From: Corynebacterium sp. KPL1814
GTDB taxonomy: Bacteria; Actinomycetota; Actinomycetes; Mycobacteriales; Mycobacteriaceae
Length of the DNA stretch: 64,000 nt
Reading direction: 5' to 3'
Assembly: GCF_000478175.1 (NCBI RefSeq)
Contig: NZ_KI515776.1
Span: 33,305-97,304, forward strand
Shown: in pieces, positions 1 through 10,116 of the stretch
How positions within the stretch are numbered: position 1 is the stretch's first letter
How the letters are laid out: the number at the start of each line of letters is the position of its first letter
Program-made: the position numbers and the translations under genes
Notes under the pieces: model-generated
Databases searched by the model: none
Told to the model about the DNA's origin: nothing
What the model saw: only the letters and a program-made list of their open reading frames with translations

Positions 1-688
<688 letters not shown>

Positions 689-1162
689 TCAGGCAATGGA
701 CGCGTGGGCGGTGGGGTAGAGGTGGTGCGCAAAGAAGTCCTGCAACCCCTCCCGTACGCGGGCAACATCGCGGTCGGTACCGAGCAGCTCAAAACGGTAG
801 AGCTCAGGCACGCCGCACTTTCGGGCTATCTGTGGCCCGGCGCAGCAATACGCTTCACCAAAATTGGTATTTCCAGAGGTGATGACGCCGCGCAGGAGTG
901 CGCGATTTTCCGGAACGTTGAGGAATTGGCGCACCTGCACCGGAATCGCCGCCTTGATATTGCCGCCGCCGTAGGTCGGGACGATGAGCACAAAGGGCTC
1001 GGTGACATAGAGCATTCCTTCACGCTTCGGCCGCAAAGGAATGCGTGCCGCTGGAAAGCCCAGCTTGTGGACAAAACGGTGGGTATTTTCACTGACCGAG
1101 GAAAAATACACAAGATTAGCGGCGGTCTTAGTGCCGCAGGGTGGCGTCGAGGCTGTAGTCAT
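689..1162 (-). CDS. nrdI: Flavodoxin-like NrdI, activator of the R2 subunit
   Basis: 157-residue NrdI. FMN-binding loops are visible: [17 protein letters not shown] near residues 19-35, PTYGGG in the middle and [13 protein letters not shown] after it. NrdI supplies the oxidant (superoxide/peroxide) that generates the radical in class Ib NrdF, and it is also required for class Ie NrdF. The start has an AAGGAG site. It lies directly upstream of the QSK-type nrdF on the same strand, and no nrdH precedes it, unlike the usual corynebacterial nrdHIE order. The pair therefore looks like a dedicated activation unit for the variant NrdF. nrdE is not in the window and could follow nrdF beyond position 1. 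Confidence 0.93.
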   Translation of the reverse strand: MTTASTPPCGTKTAANLVYFSSVSENTHRFVHKLGFPAARIPLRPKREGMLYVTEPFVLIVPTYGGGNIKAAIPVQVRQFLNVPENRALLRGVITSGNTNFGEAYCCAGPQIARKCGVPELYRFELLGTDRDVARVREGLQDFFAHHLYPTAHASIA

Positions 1163-1210
1163 TTCGCTCCTTAGTGGCTGCGCCGAAGCGCACTTTCTGC
1201 TTCAACTACA

Positions 1211-1239
1211 GATTTAACGTACTTTTAACTACGTCGCAA
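1211..1239 (-). promoter_or_regulatory. Putative nrdI promoter with palindromic operator in the spacer
   Basis: Reading the minus strand, TTGCGA (1239-1234) and TAAATC (1216-1211) are 17 bases apart. The spacer region holds an inverted repeat, ACGTA (1217-1221), 8 bases, TACGT (1230-1234). An inverted repeat covering the promoter spacer suggests repressor control of nrdI-nrdF. MntR, encoded just upstream, is an obvious candidate, but its binding motif cannot be confirmed by eye. The -10 match is modest. Confidence 0.35.
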
Positions 1240-1297
1240 CTAACCACCGTTGACATGCGCAAATACCCCACCTTCCAAAAGAGGAAGGGCAGGAAAG

Positions 1298-2032
1298 TTA
1301 CATGCGCACCCACACGGCGCGGGCTGCGTGAGAGCTCAAAGAAAACGCCGCGGAATGCTCATCTTGGGCACGCTCATTCTCGTTGTTTTCTACGCGCACA
1401 GCCATTCCGCCGGAATAGGGCTGGCTATCGCGCACGCTCACGACAGCGCCGATGGTCACATTATTCTCGCTGAAAAAGCGCAACAGATCGGCGTCTGCAT
1501 CACTTATGCGATCGACTACACCGGCCTCACCGGGCTCCAGATCGCTGAGTTTGCGCAGATCCCCTGGCTCGGACGCGGGGGTCGCGGCATAGTCCGCCGG
1601 ATAGTCACCCGTGGCGCTGGGGATGGGGTCTCCATGCGGATCGCGGCTCGGAAAACCCAGTTCAGCGTCTATGCGCTCTAGAAAGAAATCGGAGACGCAG
1701 TGCTCCAATTGCTCAGCCTCCGCATGGACCTGGTCCCAGCGGTAGTGCAGGGATTCCACCAGGAAGGTCTCGATGAGGCGGTGCCGCCGCACCATGGCAA
1801 GGGCAAAGGCACGCCCCTCGGTACTCAGCCCGATGGCACCATACGGCGTATGGGTGACGAGACCCTTTTTCTCCAGCCGCCGCACCGCATCCGACGCGCT
1901 GGAGAGCCGTACGCCTATGTGCTGGGCGAGCATCTTTACCGTCACGGGCTCGTCATGCCATTCGCCCAGCTTAAACAGGGCCTTGAGATAGTCCTGATTG
2001 GACGGCGAGAGGCCCGAGACGTCCACGCTCAT
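1298..2032 (-). CDS. mntR: Manganese-type DtxR-family regulator MntR
   Basis: 244-residue DtxR/MntR family repressor. An N-terminal winged helix (about residues 10-75) is followed by the metal-binding dimerisation domain (HYRWDQVHAEAEQLEHCVSD) and a C-terminal extension with SH3-like features. At the ligand positions that separate iron from manganese sensors, this protein has Asp14 (Met in DtxR) and Glu107 (Cys in DtxR), with His84, His103, Glu110 and His111 kept. That is the manganese pattern. It starts 3 bases after the leuS stop, so it probably shares the leuS transcript, and it lies upstream of nrdI-nrdF. Expected role: Mn-dependent repression of Mn uptake, possibly also of the neighbouring nrdIF. 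Confidence 0.88.
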   Translation of the reverse strand: MSVDVSGLSPSNQDYLKALFKLGEWHDEPVTVKMLAQHIGVRLSSASDAVRRLEKKGLVTHTPYGAIGLSTEGRAFALAMVRRHRLIETFLVESLHYRWDQVHAEAEQLEHCVSDFFLERIDAELGFPSRDPHGDPIPSATGDYPADYAATPASEPGDLRKLSDLEPGEAGVVDRISDADADLLRFFSENNVTIGAVVSVRDSQPYSGGMAVRVENNENERAQDEHSAAFSLSSHAARAVWVRM

Positions 2033-2035
2033 TGG

Positions 2036-4882
2036 TTACTTAACCACCAAGTTCACCATCCGGCCAGGAACGTAGATCTTCTTCACCACGTTCTTACCGG
2101 AGGTGAGGTCAGCCACCTTGGCATCGGCAAAAGCGGCCTCGAATACGGCGTCTTGGTCAGCATCGGCTGCGACGTTAATGCGGGACTTAACCTTGCCGTT
2201 GATCTGGACCGGTACCTGGATCTCATCATCTACCAGGTATTTCTCCTCAAAGGAGGGGAGTGGCTCGTAGGTGATGGTCTCATCGTGGCCAAAGCGCTGC
2301 CACAGTTCCTCCGCAATGTGCGGGGCGATGGGGGAGACCAGCTGTGCGATGGGCTCCACCGCCGCGCGCGGCGCCTCGGTGCGGTAGGTCTTGGTCAAGT
2401 AGTTGACGTACTCGATGAGCTTGGCCACGACAGTGTTCAGGCGCAGGTTCTCATAATCATCGCGCACGCCAGCAATGGTACGGTGCAGCTGTTTTAGGTC
2501 ATCCTGAGTGAGCTCGGCATCGGTAGTAGCCACTTCACCGGTGTCCTCATTGATGGCCAGGCGCCACAGGCGCTGCAGGAAGCGCTGCGAACCGACGACG
2601 TCCTTGGTCGCCCACGGGCGGGAGGTATCCAGCGGACCCATGGACATCTCGTACACGCGCAGGGTATCGGCACCGAAGTCGCGGCAGATATCGTCCGGGG
2701 CCACGGCATTTTTCAGGGACTTGCCCATCTTGCCGTACTCCTGGTTGACCTCTTCGCCGTTGTAGTAGTACTTGCCGTCCTTTTCCTCTACCTCCGCGGC
2801 AGGGACATACACGCCGCGGGAATCGGTGTAGGCGTATGCCTGAATATAGCCCTGGTTGTACAGGCGGCGATACGGCTCCTGCGAGCTGACAAAGCCCAGG
2901 TCAAAGAGCACCTTGTGCCAGAAGCGGGCGTAGAGCAGGTGCAATACGGCGTGCTCGACGCCGCCGACGTACAGATCCACACCGCCTGGATCGTTCTCAC
3001 CGTGCTCATCTGGACGCGGGCCGGTCCAGTAGCGCTCGTTTTCAATATCGCAGAAGGCCTCGCTATTGCGGGGATCGATATAGCGCAGCTGGTACCAGGA
3101 AGAACCCGCCCACTGGGGCATAACGTTGGTATCGCGGTAGTAGGTCTGCGGGCCATCGCCTAGGTCCAGCTCTACCTCTACCCAGTCGCGGACCTTGGCC
3201 AGCGGCGGCTGCGGCTCCGAGTCCTTATCTTCTGGATCGAAGGAGGCCGGCTTGTAGTCTTCCACCTCGGGCAGCTCAACTGGGAGCATCGACTCTGGCA
3301 GCGGGTGGGCCATTCCCTCCTTGTCGTAAACGATGGGGAAGGGCTCGCCCCAGTAGCGCTGGCGAGCGAAGAGCCAGTCGCGCAGCTTGTACTGAATCTT
3401 GCCGCGGCCGGAGCCGTCCTTTTCCAGCCATTCGATGGCCTGGGCGATGGCCCCCGCCTTATTCAGGCCATTGAGGTCCAAGCCCTTGTCGTTGGCGGAG
3501 TTTACCAACGCACCGTCTTCAGTCCAGGCTTCTTCCTCGATATTGCCGCCGGAGACGACCTCCGTAATCGGCAGGCCAAAGGCCTGGGCAAACTCATAGT
3601 CACGCGTATCGTGCGCGGGGACCGCCATGATGGCACCGGTACCGTAGCCGGTCAGCACGTAGTCCGCGATGAAGATCGGGATGCGCTTACCGGAGACCGG
3701 GTTGGTGGCATAGGTACCCAAGAATACGCCGGTCTTTTCCTTGTTTTCCTGGCGCTCCAAATCCGACTTCGCCGCGATATCCGCGCGGTAGGACTCGACG
3801 GCTTCCTTCGGATCATCGTTGCCGTAGGTCCAGCGCTCGTCCACGTCATCGTCGTAGGGGATGGGGGACAAGAGGGCATCGACAAGCTCATGCTCCGGTG
3901 CCAAGACCACGTACTCCGCGCCAAAGAGCGTGTCTGGCCGCGTGGTAAACACATCGATGCCGTAGCCTTCCGCGGGGAAAGTTACCTCTGCGCCGCGGGA
4001 ACGGCCGATCCAGTTGCGCTGCATGGACTTGACCTTCTCCGGCCAATCAAGCAGCTCCAGATCATCGAGCAAGCGATCCGAATACGCGGTAATGCGCATC
4101 ATCCACTGGGACAGGTTCTTGCGGAAGACCGGGAAATTGCCGCGCTCAGACTTACCCTCCGCGGTGACTTCCTCGTTGGCCAAGACGGTGCCCAAGCCCG
4201 GGCACCAGTTCACCGTGGAGTTGGACAGGTACACCAAGCGGAACTCATCGACGGCCTCGGCCTTTTCCTGCGGGGACAAGTCCTCGTAGTAGCGCCCGTC
4301 CTTAGTGGTGCGCTTATTGGCCTCCAATTCCTTGATGAGCTCAGCAATGGGGCGGGCCTTTTGCTGCTCTTCATCGAACCAGGAGTTATAAATCTGCAGG
4401 AAGATCCACTGGGTCCACTTAAAGAACTCAGGATCCGTGGATTCCACCGAGCGGCGCGGATCGTGGCCCAAGCCCAGCATGCCCAGCTGGCGGCGCATGT
4501 TGTCGATATTTGCCATCGTGGTGGTCCGCGGGTGCGTACCGGTCTGGATGGCGTACTGCTCGGCCGGCAAGCCGAAGGCATCGTAGCCCATGGTGTGCAG
4601 CACATTTTTGCCCAGCATGCGGTTATAGCGGGCATAGGTATCGGTGGCGATATAACCAAACGGGTGCCCCACGTGCAGGCCCGCACCGGAAGGGTAGGGG
4701 AACATGTCCTGCACGTTGAGCTTTTCCTTGGGCAGCTCGCCCGCACCCGTGGCTAGCGAACCGACCGGGTTCGGCGCGTTAAAGGTCTCGTGGTCCTTCC
4801 AATACTGCTGCCAAGTCTTTTCGATCTGGTTCGCCAGCTCAGGGGTGTAGCGGTACGACGTGGAATCGCTCGGTTTAGTCAT
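2036..4882 (-). CDS. leuS: Leucyl-tRNA synthetase
   Basis: Class I aminoacyl-tRNA synthetase charging tRNA-Leu, about 948 residues, the usual actinobacterial size. The HIGH signature is HVGH near residue 70 and the KMSKS loop is KMGKSLKN near residue 715. The CP1 editing domain ([33 protein letters not shown]) and the C-terminal anticodon and LeuRS-specific domains are complete. I chose the ATG at 4882 because a TACACT -10 element (4896-4891) sits 8 bases upstream, which suggests a leaderless transcript; a GTG at 4888 would add two residues. mntR follows after 3 bases. Confidence 0.97.
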   Translation of the reverse strand: MTKPSDSTSYRYTPELANQIEKTWQQYWKDHETFNAPNPVGSLATGAGELPKEKLNVQDMFPYPSGAGLHVGHPFGYIATDTYARYNRMLGKNVLHTMGYDAFGLPAEQYAIQTGTHPRTTTMANIDNMRRQLGMLGLGHDPRRSVESTDPEFFKWTQWIFLQIYNSWFDEEQQKARPIAELIKELEANKRTTKDGRYYEDLSPQEKAEAVDEFRLVYLSNSTVNWCPGLGTVLANEEVTAEGKSERGNFPVFRKNLSQWMMRITAYSDRLLDDLELLDWPEKVKSMQRNWIGRSRGAEVTFPAEGYGIDVFTTRPDTLFGAEYVVLAPEHELVDALLSPIPYDDDVDERWTYGNDDPKEAVESYRADIAAKSDLERQENKEKTGVFLGTYATNPVSGKRIPIFIADYVLTGYGTGAIMAVPAHDTRDYEFAQAFGLPITEVVSGGNIEEEAWTEDGALVNSANDKGLDLNGLNKAGAIAQAIEWLEKDGSGRGKIQYKLRDWLFARQRYWGEPFPIVYDKEGMAHPLPESMLPVELPEVEDYKPASFDPEDKDSEPQPPLAKVRDWVEVELDLGDGPQTYYRDTNVMPQWAGSSWYQLRYIDPRNSEAFCDIENERYWTGPRPDEHGENDPGGVDLYVGGVEHAVLHLLYARFWHKVLFDLGFVSSQEPYRRLYNQGYIQAYAYTDSRGVYVPAAEVEEKDGKYYYNGEEVNQEYGKMGKSLKNAVAPDDICRDFGADTLRVYEMSMGPLDTSRPWATKDVVGSQRFLQRLWRLAINEDTGEVATTDAELTQDDLKQLHRTIAGVRDDYENLRLNTVVAKLIEYVNYLTKTYRTEAPRAAVEPIAQLVSPIAPHIAEELWQRFGHDETITYEPLPSFEEKYLVDDEIQVPVQINGKVKSRINVAADADQDAVFEAAFADAKVADLTSGKNVVKKIYVPGRMVNLVVK

Positions 4883-5203
4883 AAACACACAGTGTAATAG
4901 CCCCAGCCCGGCGCGGGGTAGGCAGAGGTGGGTTTTGCTTCACTAATTCGGCGCCGTACCGGTAGTCAGCCGCAATTCCTCGCCATGACTCCTGCGGTGA
5001 GTGAGGGGGGCTAAGGCAAAGAACAAAGAGTGCCTCGGGATGTTCTGGCAGTGTTTAGGAGCTATTAACGCGCAGTTCCTTTCGTAGTTGAATCGCGCCT
5101 TTATCTTCAACTCAAGGCTTTGCGCCCAGCTATGTCTGGGTTACTTCTCTCTTGTTTGCAGGGCCACCATCTCTTCGTCTCTCACCTCCACAAAGGACAA
5201 TTC
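4883..5203. promoter_or_regulatory. Divergent promoter region between leuS and alkaline phosphatase
   Basis: About 320 bases without a convincing gene. On the leuS side a TACACT -10 (4891-4896, minus strand) lies next to the start codon. On the phosphatase side there is a perfect 7-base inverted repeat, AGTTGAA (5086-5092) and TTCAACT (5106-5112), separated by 13 bases and about 90 bases upstream of the start. It may be an operator. Alkaline phosphatase genes are commonly phosphate-regulated, but I could not recognise a PhoR/PhoP box. Confidence 0.35.
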
Positions 5204-6757
5204 ATGCGCACTTCTCTCCGCATTGGCGCCGCTGCCGTAGCCGCGACCGTAGCTACCGCTGGCGCAATTGCCCCAGCCACCGCCACCGAATTCCAGAGCC
5301 CAAAGAACATCATCTACATGATTGGTGATGGAATGGGCTACGGCCACGTGGCGTTTAATAACCTCTACGAAACTGGCCAGTCCAAGTACCTGGTCGATGG
5401 CGCTTTTAGCGCCGAAGGCCCAGAGGAACTCGATGGCGATTCCGTGCAGCGCTTCGAGGACTTCAACCGCCTGTCCATGACCACCTACCCCAATGGCTCT
5501 TCCTACGACCCACAAAAGGCGTGGGCAACCCACGAGTACGTGGATGAGGGATACACCGATTCCTCTGCCGCCGGCACCGCCATGTCCACCGGTGTGAAGA
5601 CCGATAACGGCAAGCTTGGCGTTAATGATTACGGCCACGAGCAGGAAAACACCTCCGAGCGCGCCAAGAAGGCCGGAAAGTCCGCCGGCGTGGTCTCCTC
5701 CGTGCCGTTTAGCCACGCCACCCCAGCTGCCTGGGCCGCGCACAATATCTCCCGCAATAACTACCAAGAGATTGCGGAGGAGATGTTCAACTCTGACCTC
5801 GATGTCATCATGGGCTCCGGCCACCCGTTCTATGACGATGACAACAAGAAGCAAGATGAGGCCAAGTACAAGTACCTGTCTGAAGAGGTCTTCAACAAGC
5901 TATCGTCCGGGGAGTCCGACTGGAACTACGCCGAAACCAAGGAGCAATTTGAGGCCTTGGCCCAAGGTGATGTCGCGGCGGGGGAGAAGTACTTCGGCCT
6001 GGCGCCTGTGGCCTCTACCTTGCAGCAGGCACGCTCCGGCGAGTCCACAGTGCCTTATGACACTCCGTTCAACGATGTCGTGGATCTTCCCACCATGACC
6101 ACCGGCGCCCTCAATGCACTGGGCCAAAATGACGAGGGCTTCCACGTCATGATCGAAGGCGGTGCCATCGACTGGAGCGGCCACGGCAACGAATCCGCCC
6201 GCGATATCGAAGAGGTACAGGACTTCAATAAGTCCGTCGATGCCGCCATCGACTGGGTAGAAGAAAACTCCTCCTGGGATGAGACCCTGCTAGTCGTTAC
6301 CGCTGACCACGAAACGGGATACCTCTCCGGTGCCAATGAGCGCTCTGAGGGCAAGTTCAACTCCATGAACGGTGGCGGCAGCAACACCCTGCCCTCTGGC
6401 CACCAGTGGTACTCCACGCAGCACACCAACCAGCTCGTCCCATTCTTCTTCAAGGGCGCTGGCTCTAAGGCCCTTCGCGCGAAGGCCACCCACACCGACC
6501 CCGTGCGCGGTGACTACATCGATAACACCACCTTGGCCAAGCTCACCCTGAATGAATGGTGGGTCAAGCACGATGACCAGGGCAGCAACGACAACGCCGA
6601 CGCCGGTGACGGTGACGGCTCCTCCAAGAGCGGGCTCCTCGCCGGTATCGCGGGCGCCGGTATCGCGTCGCTGGCTATCGGGGCCATTGCCTTCTTGGCC
6701 CAGCAGCTGGGCATCATCACCATCAACCCGAATGCTTGGCGGAACTTCTTCCACTAA
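5204..6757 (+). CDS. phoA: Secreted, membrane-anchored alkaline phosphatase
   Basis: 517-residue alkaline phosphatase of the PhoA family, hydrolysing phosphomonoesters outside the cell. The start at 5204 has an AAAGGAC ribosome site and begins a signal peptide (MRTSLRIGAAAVAATVATAG, then APATATEF); the frame stays open upstream but without a good site. Active-site motifs: MIGDGMG (metal Asp), DSSAAGTAMSTGVKTDNG (Ser nucleophile), WSGHGNESARDIEEV and ADHETGYL (metal ligands). Near the C-terminus an Asp/Gly/Ser linker leads into a hydrophobic stretch (LLAGIAGAGIASLAIGAIAF), so the enzyme is probably held in the membrane rather than released. Monocistronic, with a strong terminator after it. Confidence 0.93.
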   Translation: MRTSLRIGAAAVAATVATAGAIAPATATEFQSPKNIIYMIGDGMGYGHVAFNNLYETGQSKYLVDGAFSAEGPEELDGDSVQRFEDFNRLSMTTYPNGSSYDPQKAWATHEYVDEGYTDSSAAGTAMSTGVKTDNGKLGVNDYGHEQENTSERAKKAGKSAGVVSSVPFSHATPAAWAAHNISRNNYQEIAEEMFNSDLDVIMGSGHPFYDDDNKKQDEAKYKYLSEEVFNKLSSGESDWNYAETKEQFEALAQGDVAAGEKYFGLAPVASTLQQARSGESTVPYDTPFNDVVDLPTMTTGALNALGQNDEGFHVMIEGGAIDWSGHGNESARDIEEVQDFNKSVDAAIDWVEENSSWDETLLVVTADHETGYLSGANERSEGKFNSMNGGGSNTLPSGHQWYSTQHTNQLVPFFFKGAGSKALRAKATHTDPVRGDYIDNTTLAKLTLNEWWVKHDDQGSNDNADAGDGDGSSKSGLLAGIAGAGIASLAIGAIAFLAQQLGIITINPNAWRNFFH

Positions 6758-6779
6758 TCCAGGCGATTAATCTCGCGCA

Positions 6780-6815
6780 AAGGCTTTCACTTCCACGGTG
6801 GTGAAAGCCTTCTTA
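6780..6815 (+). terminator. Rho-independent terminator after phoA
   Basis: An 11-base perfect stem, AAGGCTTTCAC (6780-6790) with GTGAAAGCCTT (6801-6811), and a 10-base loop, followed by a T-rich stretch. Confidence 0.85.
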
Positions 6816-6870
6816 TTGCCTTCTGCCTGCAGAATCCACATCTTTTCAAAAATGATCTAGGCTGGTGTAA

Positions 6871-9456
6871 ATGAGCCAGGAGAAGTTTCGTAGCCAGCTA
6901 TCATCTTTTCTAGACGCGGCGGTATTTCAGGGGGTTCCGCATCTTCGCCTCTCGCCGGATACCGATACTTTAGAGCTTTACCTGCCAGCCGTGAGCGCGG
7001 CTTATGAACCAGAAGACCCCCAATGGACCGTGACCACACAGTTGCTGGACGGCACGGAGGTCACCCGCAAGTTTTATTACGTCGCCGGTGAAGAACCTGG
7101 CCTGTGGGTGTCCATGCCACAGCCCTTTACCCACCTTGCCGTTACGTTTGCGGAGCAGACGCTGGAGTTTGCGGGTATTGCCAATGGCGGCCTGCTACTT
7201 GATTCCGCGCACCGGCCCGTCGATAGCATGCAGCCCATCCCGCAGGGCGCGTATACCTTCATCGCACCGACCGGCACGCAGCTAACCCCCGCCCCGGATA
7301 ACCAGCCGCGCCCGCATAGCGCGTGGGAAGGCTGGTCCATCTTTGAGGTAGCGGCAGAAGATTCCTTCTCTATTGCTGTGCCGCGCCAGGACAAGGCCAC
7401 CATCACCGTTGCGGAAGGCGCGGATTTTTCCTGGGATATGGCGGTCAAGTCCCTGCCCAACGCGCGCGGGCTGGACGGCGAGCTGGTGTACACGAAATCC
7501 CCGCGCCTCTTGGTCAATACCCCACTGCACCTGCAGCTGACCTATGTCCCCATCGGTGGGGAAGAGGAGGAAATCTTAGAAGATGAGCTGCCGGAGGGAA
7601 TCCATGAGGTTCTACCCGGTGACGTATTCGAAGACCCTTGGGTGGGCCGGTACCGCTTTAGCCTGTACAAGGGCGAGGAGCTTGTCGATGTCCTCTACCT
7701 CAACTTTGCCGAGACGCTCCACATGCGCTCCAAGAACGAGGGACCGCGCGGCACCAACTTCCGCTTCATTGATGCGCTGGGGAACCTCTCACCGTTTAGC
7801 TATGCGCTTGCCTCGTCCCCCGATAAGCCCATTCACATGGAAAAGGGCCAGCGCGTATTTGGGGAAGACGAATCGGTGCGCGAGGAGACCATCAGCAGCG
7901 AGGCCGGCTACGAGCTGACCTTTGAGGTCATTCCAGCGACCATCCGCACGCGTGTAAAGCGCACTGCGGCAGAGCCCGTGGATTATATGGATAAGCAGGT
8001 CATCCTGGCGGATCAGCTGGATGCGGATGCGCTGTTTACGGTGCACTCGCCGGAGCCGCTGCCGCTGGCAAAATTCGTGGTCATTGATAAGAACCAGAAG
8101 ATCCGGGATCTCGTCACCGCCAATGGCTCGACGGAGGCGACGACGGCCCTCTCCGTGCCGAATCGCGCCCTCAAGGCAGCGCTGACAAAGAAGTCCTCGC
8201 TGGAGCTCTACCTCCTGTGGTCCACGCTGTCCTATGAGGAGTACCTGGAGGGCCTGCCGGATAAGGAGCGCGCGGCGCACCTTAAGCGCAGCATGGACCG
8301 CCGCGTGATGGAATACGAGGCAACCGCGGCAAGCGATCTGATTTATGCCGCCATCGCCACGGTGCGCAAGGCGCCACTGGTGGCCCGCGCCACCATCGAA
8401 GATGGCATCTTGATACCCGAGCAAACCCACGAAGAGGAAGTGGAGCTTTTGGCGTGGGCGTGGCCGCTCGGCAACCCCGCCAGCGAGCCGCTGCCCTTGG
8501 AGCCGGTGGAGGAGGGCTTCGAGCTACCAGAAGAACTGCACGAGGCTGGCGATCTCATCGTGGACTTCCGCGAGGATGAACCGGCCAGCGATCTCGCCGC
8601 ACCGCAGTACCCACCGGCAAGCTCGCTCATCATCTTCCACGACGGCGAGAGCGAGAATACCGCCGGTATGTGGGAGACCTATGCCGCCCTGCGCCGCCTT
8701 GCCCCCAAGGCCAAGGAGACCTTTGAGGGCGTTATCAGGAACATCGAGGCCGATCCGCGCGCCAGCCTCGATGCGCTCATGCAGGTGGACTTCGAGCGCG
8801 GCCAGCGCATGCGCGCGTTGGTGCGCACGGGCCTAATTACCCGTTCCTTTAGCAGCGATGGGGAAGAGGCCGCGGAACCTTCTTCGGTGCTCGCCGCGCT
8901 TGCCGATGCCAACCAGGCCCACGTCGAACACTCCGGCTCCCCCTCGCTGTGGCGCACGGCCACCACGGGAGTAGACGATGTCACCCGCCCCATGCTGCTC
9001 ATGAGCGCCACCGGCGAGGCCCCAACGCCTGCAACGGACAGCGCGCAGTTATGCGATGACGCCCACCGCATCGCCGCGCTGCGCGAGTGCTTCGATAACG
9101 ACTTGGCACTGACCCGCCTGGGGACCATGTCCAACCTGCGCACTACCGCGCTGCAATTGCGCGTGACGCTGCAACAATTGGGCGTAGATAAGTCGGTATT
9201 GCACACACTGCTCGCCCTGGACGCCTTTGGGGATGGAAACACGGATCTTGGCGGCTCCGCCTGGATGCCGTTTATTTCCTATGTCTTTGCCATTGCCGCA
9301 CGTGGGGTGGCCAATGGGAAGCTGACGGATGCGGCCGTGGCCTCCGCGCTAGATAACGCCCTCCCGCAGCTCGCGGAGGCGGTCTCGCTGGCTCCGGAGC
9401 TGTTTTACCGGGATATTCTCACTGCAGAGGCCCTTACCCGCGACTACAGTGACTGA
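6871..9456 (+). CDS. Large cytoplasmic protein of unknown family (861 residues)
   Basis: I do not recognise this protein. It has no signal peptide and no membrane segment, so it should be cytosolic. The N-terminal half (about 1-400) is rich in alternating hydrophobic stretches typical of beta-sandwich domains, for example LLVNTPLHLQLTYVP and WVGRYRFSLYKGEELVDVLY. An acidic, more helical middle section includes a charged region near 480-530, and the last 250 residues look alpha-helical (TLQQLGVDKSVLHTLLALD). There are no Walker, nuclease, protease or helicase motifs that I can see. A TAGGCT -10 element (6858-6863) lies 7 bases before the ATG, suggesting leaderless translation. The end overlaps the MOSC gene by 8 bases, so the two are probably co-expressed. 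Codon use matches the neighbours. The reading frame is certainly real; its role is unknown. Confidence 0.85.
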   Translation: MSQEKFRSQLSSFLDAAVFQGVPHLRLSPDTDTLELYLPAVSAAYEPEDPQWTVTTQLLDGTEVTRKFYYVAGEEPGLWVSMPQPFTHLAVTFAEQTLEFAGIANGGLLLDSAHRPVDSMQPIPQGAYTFIAPTGTQLTPAPDNQPRPHSAWEGWSIFEVAAEDSFSIAVPRQDKATITVAEGADFSWDMAVKSLPNARGLDGELVYTKSPRLLVNTPLHLQLTYVPIGGEEEEILEDELPEGIHEVLPGDVFEDPWVGRYRFSLYKGEELVDVLYLNFAETLHMRSKNEGPRGTNFRFIDALGNLSPFSYALASSPDKPIHMEKGQRVFGEDESVREETISSEAGYELTFEVIPATIRTRVKRTAAEPVDYMDKQVILADQLDADALFTVHSPEPLPLAKFVVIDKNQKIRDLVTANGSTEATTALSVPNRALKAALTKKSSLELYLLWSTLSYEEYLEGLPDKERAAHLKRSMDRRVMEYEATAASDLIYAAIATVRKAPLVARATIEDGILIPEQTHEEEVELLAWAWPLGNPASEPLPLEPVEEGFELPEELHEAGDLIVDFREDEPASDLAAPQYPPASSLIIFHDGESENTAGMWETYAALRRLAPKAKETFEGVIRNIEADPRASLDALMQVDFERGQRMRALVRTGLITRSFSSDGEEAAEPSSVLAALADANQAHVEHSGSPSLWRTATTGVDDVTRPMLLMSATGEAPTPATDSAQLCDDAHRIAALRECFDNDLALTRLGTMSNLRTTALQLRVTLQQLGVDKSVLHTLLALDAFGDGNTDLGGSAWMPFISYVFAIAARGVANGKLTDAAVASALDNALPQLAEAVSLAPELFYRDILTAEALTRDYSD

Positions 9457-10090
9457 TATGCAGGTTATTTCCACCAACGTCGCCGTGCGCAGGCCGGATC
9501 CGAGCGGGAGGCATGAGTTTTCGGGCATCGACAAGCGCCCGCAAGACTTCATCGATATTTCCGCTCCCGGACCCAATTACGGCGATGGTTCCGGCGTGCG
9601 CGGCGATTCTATCGGCGATAGCGAGCACCACGGTGGAAGTGACAAGGCGGTCTATGCCTATGCCCGCGAGGAGCTGGATTATTGGGAGGATTCGCTGGGC
9701 CGCACGCTGGGTTCAGGGGCCTTTGGGGAAAACCTCACCACGCGCGGCATTGATCTCTCCGCGCTGCTTATCAATCAACGCCTCCACATCGGCACGGCTA
9801 CGCTCGAGGTCTCCATTCCCCGCCAGCCATGCGCAACCTTTTCCGGCTGGGTGCAGGAAAAGGGCTGGCTCAAGCGGTGGACTGCGCGCGGTGATTGCGG
9901 CGTGTACTTCCGCGTCATCTCGCTCGGGCGCATTTCTGCCGGGGATGCCATAATCTGCGGCCCCGCCCCCGCGCACGATATCACCATGCGCATGGCGTTT
10001 GCGGCCAAGATGGGGGACCGGGCGATGGCCCGGCGCGTGGTCGATGCCAAGTGCTTGCCGCCCCAGCACGCAAAAAAGCTCCGGGTATAA
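9449..10090 (+). CDS. MOSC-domain protein (YiiM-like)
   Basis: About 210 residues with a MOSC domain, a family that binds sulfur or molybdenum-cofactor ligands. Seen: HHGGSDKAVYAYA, GAFGENLTTRG, and PRQPCATFSGW with the conserved Cys. The order matches YiiM/YuaD-type MOSC proteins, which are thought to act in detoxifying N-hydroxylated or other compounds with molybdopterin. The GTG at 9449 overlaps the previous gene's stop; an ATG at 9458 directly after that stop is an alternative. The stop codon lies inside the terminator hairpin that serves the convergent MFS gene. Confidence 0.85.
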   Translation: MTDMQVISTNVAVRRPDPSGRHEFSGIDKRPQDFIDISAPGPNYGDGSGVRGDSIGDSEHHGGSDKAVYAYAREELDYWEDSLGRTLGSGAFGENLTTRGIDLSALLINQRLHIGTATLEVSIPRQPCATFSGWVQEKGWLKRWTARGDCGVYFRVISLGRISAGDAIICGPAPAHDITMRMAFAAKMGDRAMARRVVDAKCLPPQHAKKLRV

Positions 10091-10099
10091 ACCCGGAGC
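10072..10099 (-). terminator. Terminator of the MFS gene, overlapping the MOSC stop codon
   Basis: A 9-base perfect stem, GCTCCGGGT (10078-10086) with ACCCGGAGC (10091-10099), and a 4-base loop. The T-run (six A on the plus strand at 10072-10077) follows the hairpin on the minus strand, so it ends the leftward MFS transcript while spanning the last codons of the MOSC gene. Confidence 0.8.
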
Positions 10100-10116
10100 C
10101 AAAAATCTGTGCCGCT

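Noticed and set aside
1163..1297. NrdR boxes upstream of nrdI
   Set aside because: No pair of ACACWATATATWGTGT-like 16-base boxes could be found.
3305..4756. 483-codon open frame on the plus strand opposite leuS
   Set aside because: It is a high-GC shadow of leuS; the product is low-complexity hydrophobic/basic with no family motif, and leuS is certain.
4889..5119. T-box or leucine leader upstream of leuS
   Set aside because: No T-box core (TGGN'CCGC-like) or Leu-rich leader; the -10 sits next to the start codon, leaving no room for a leader.
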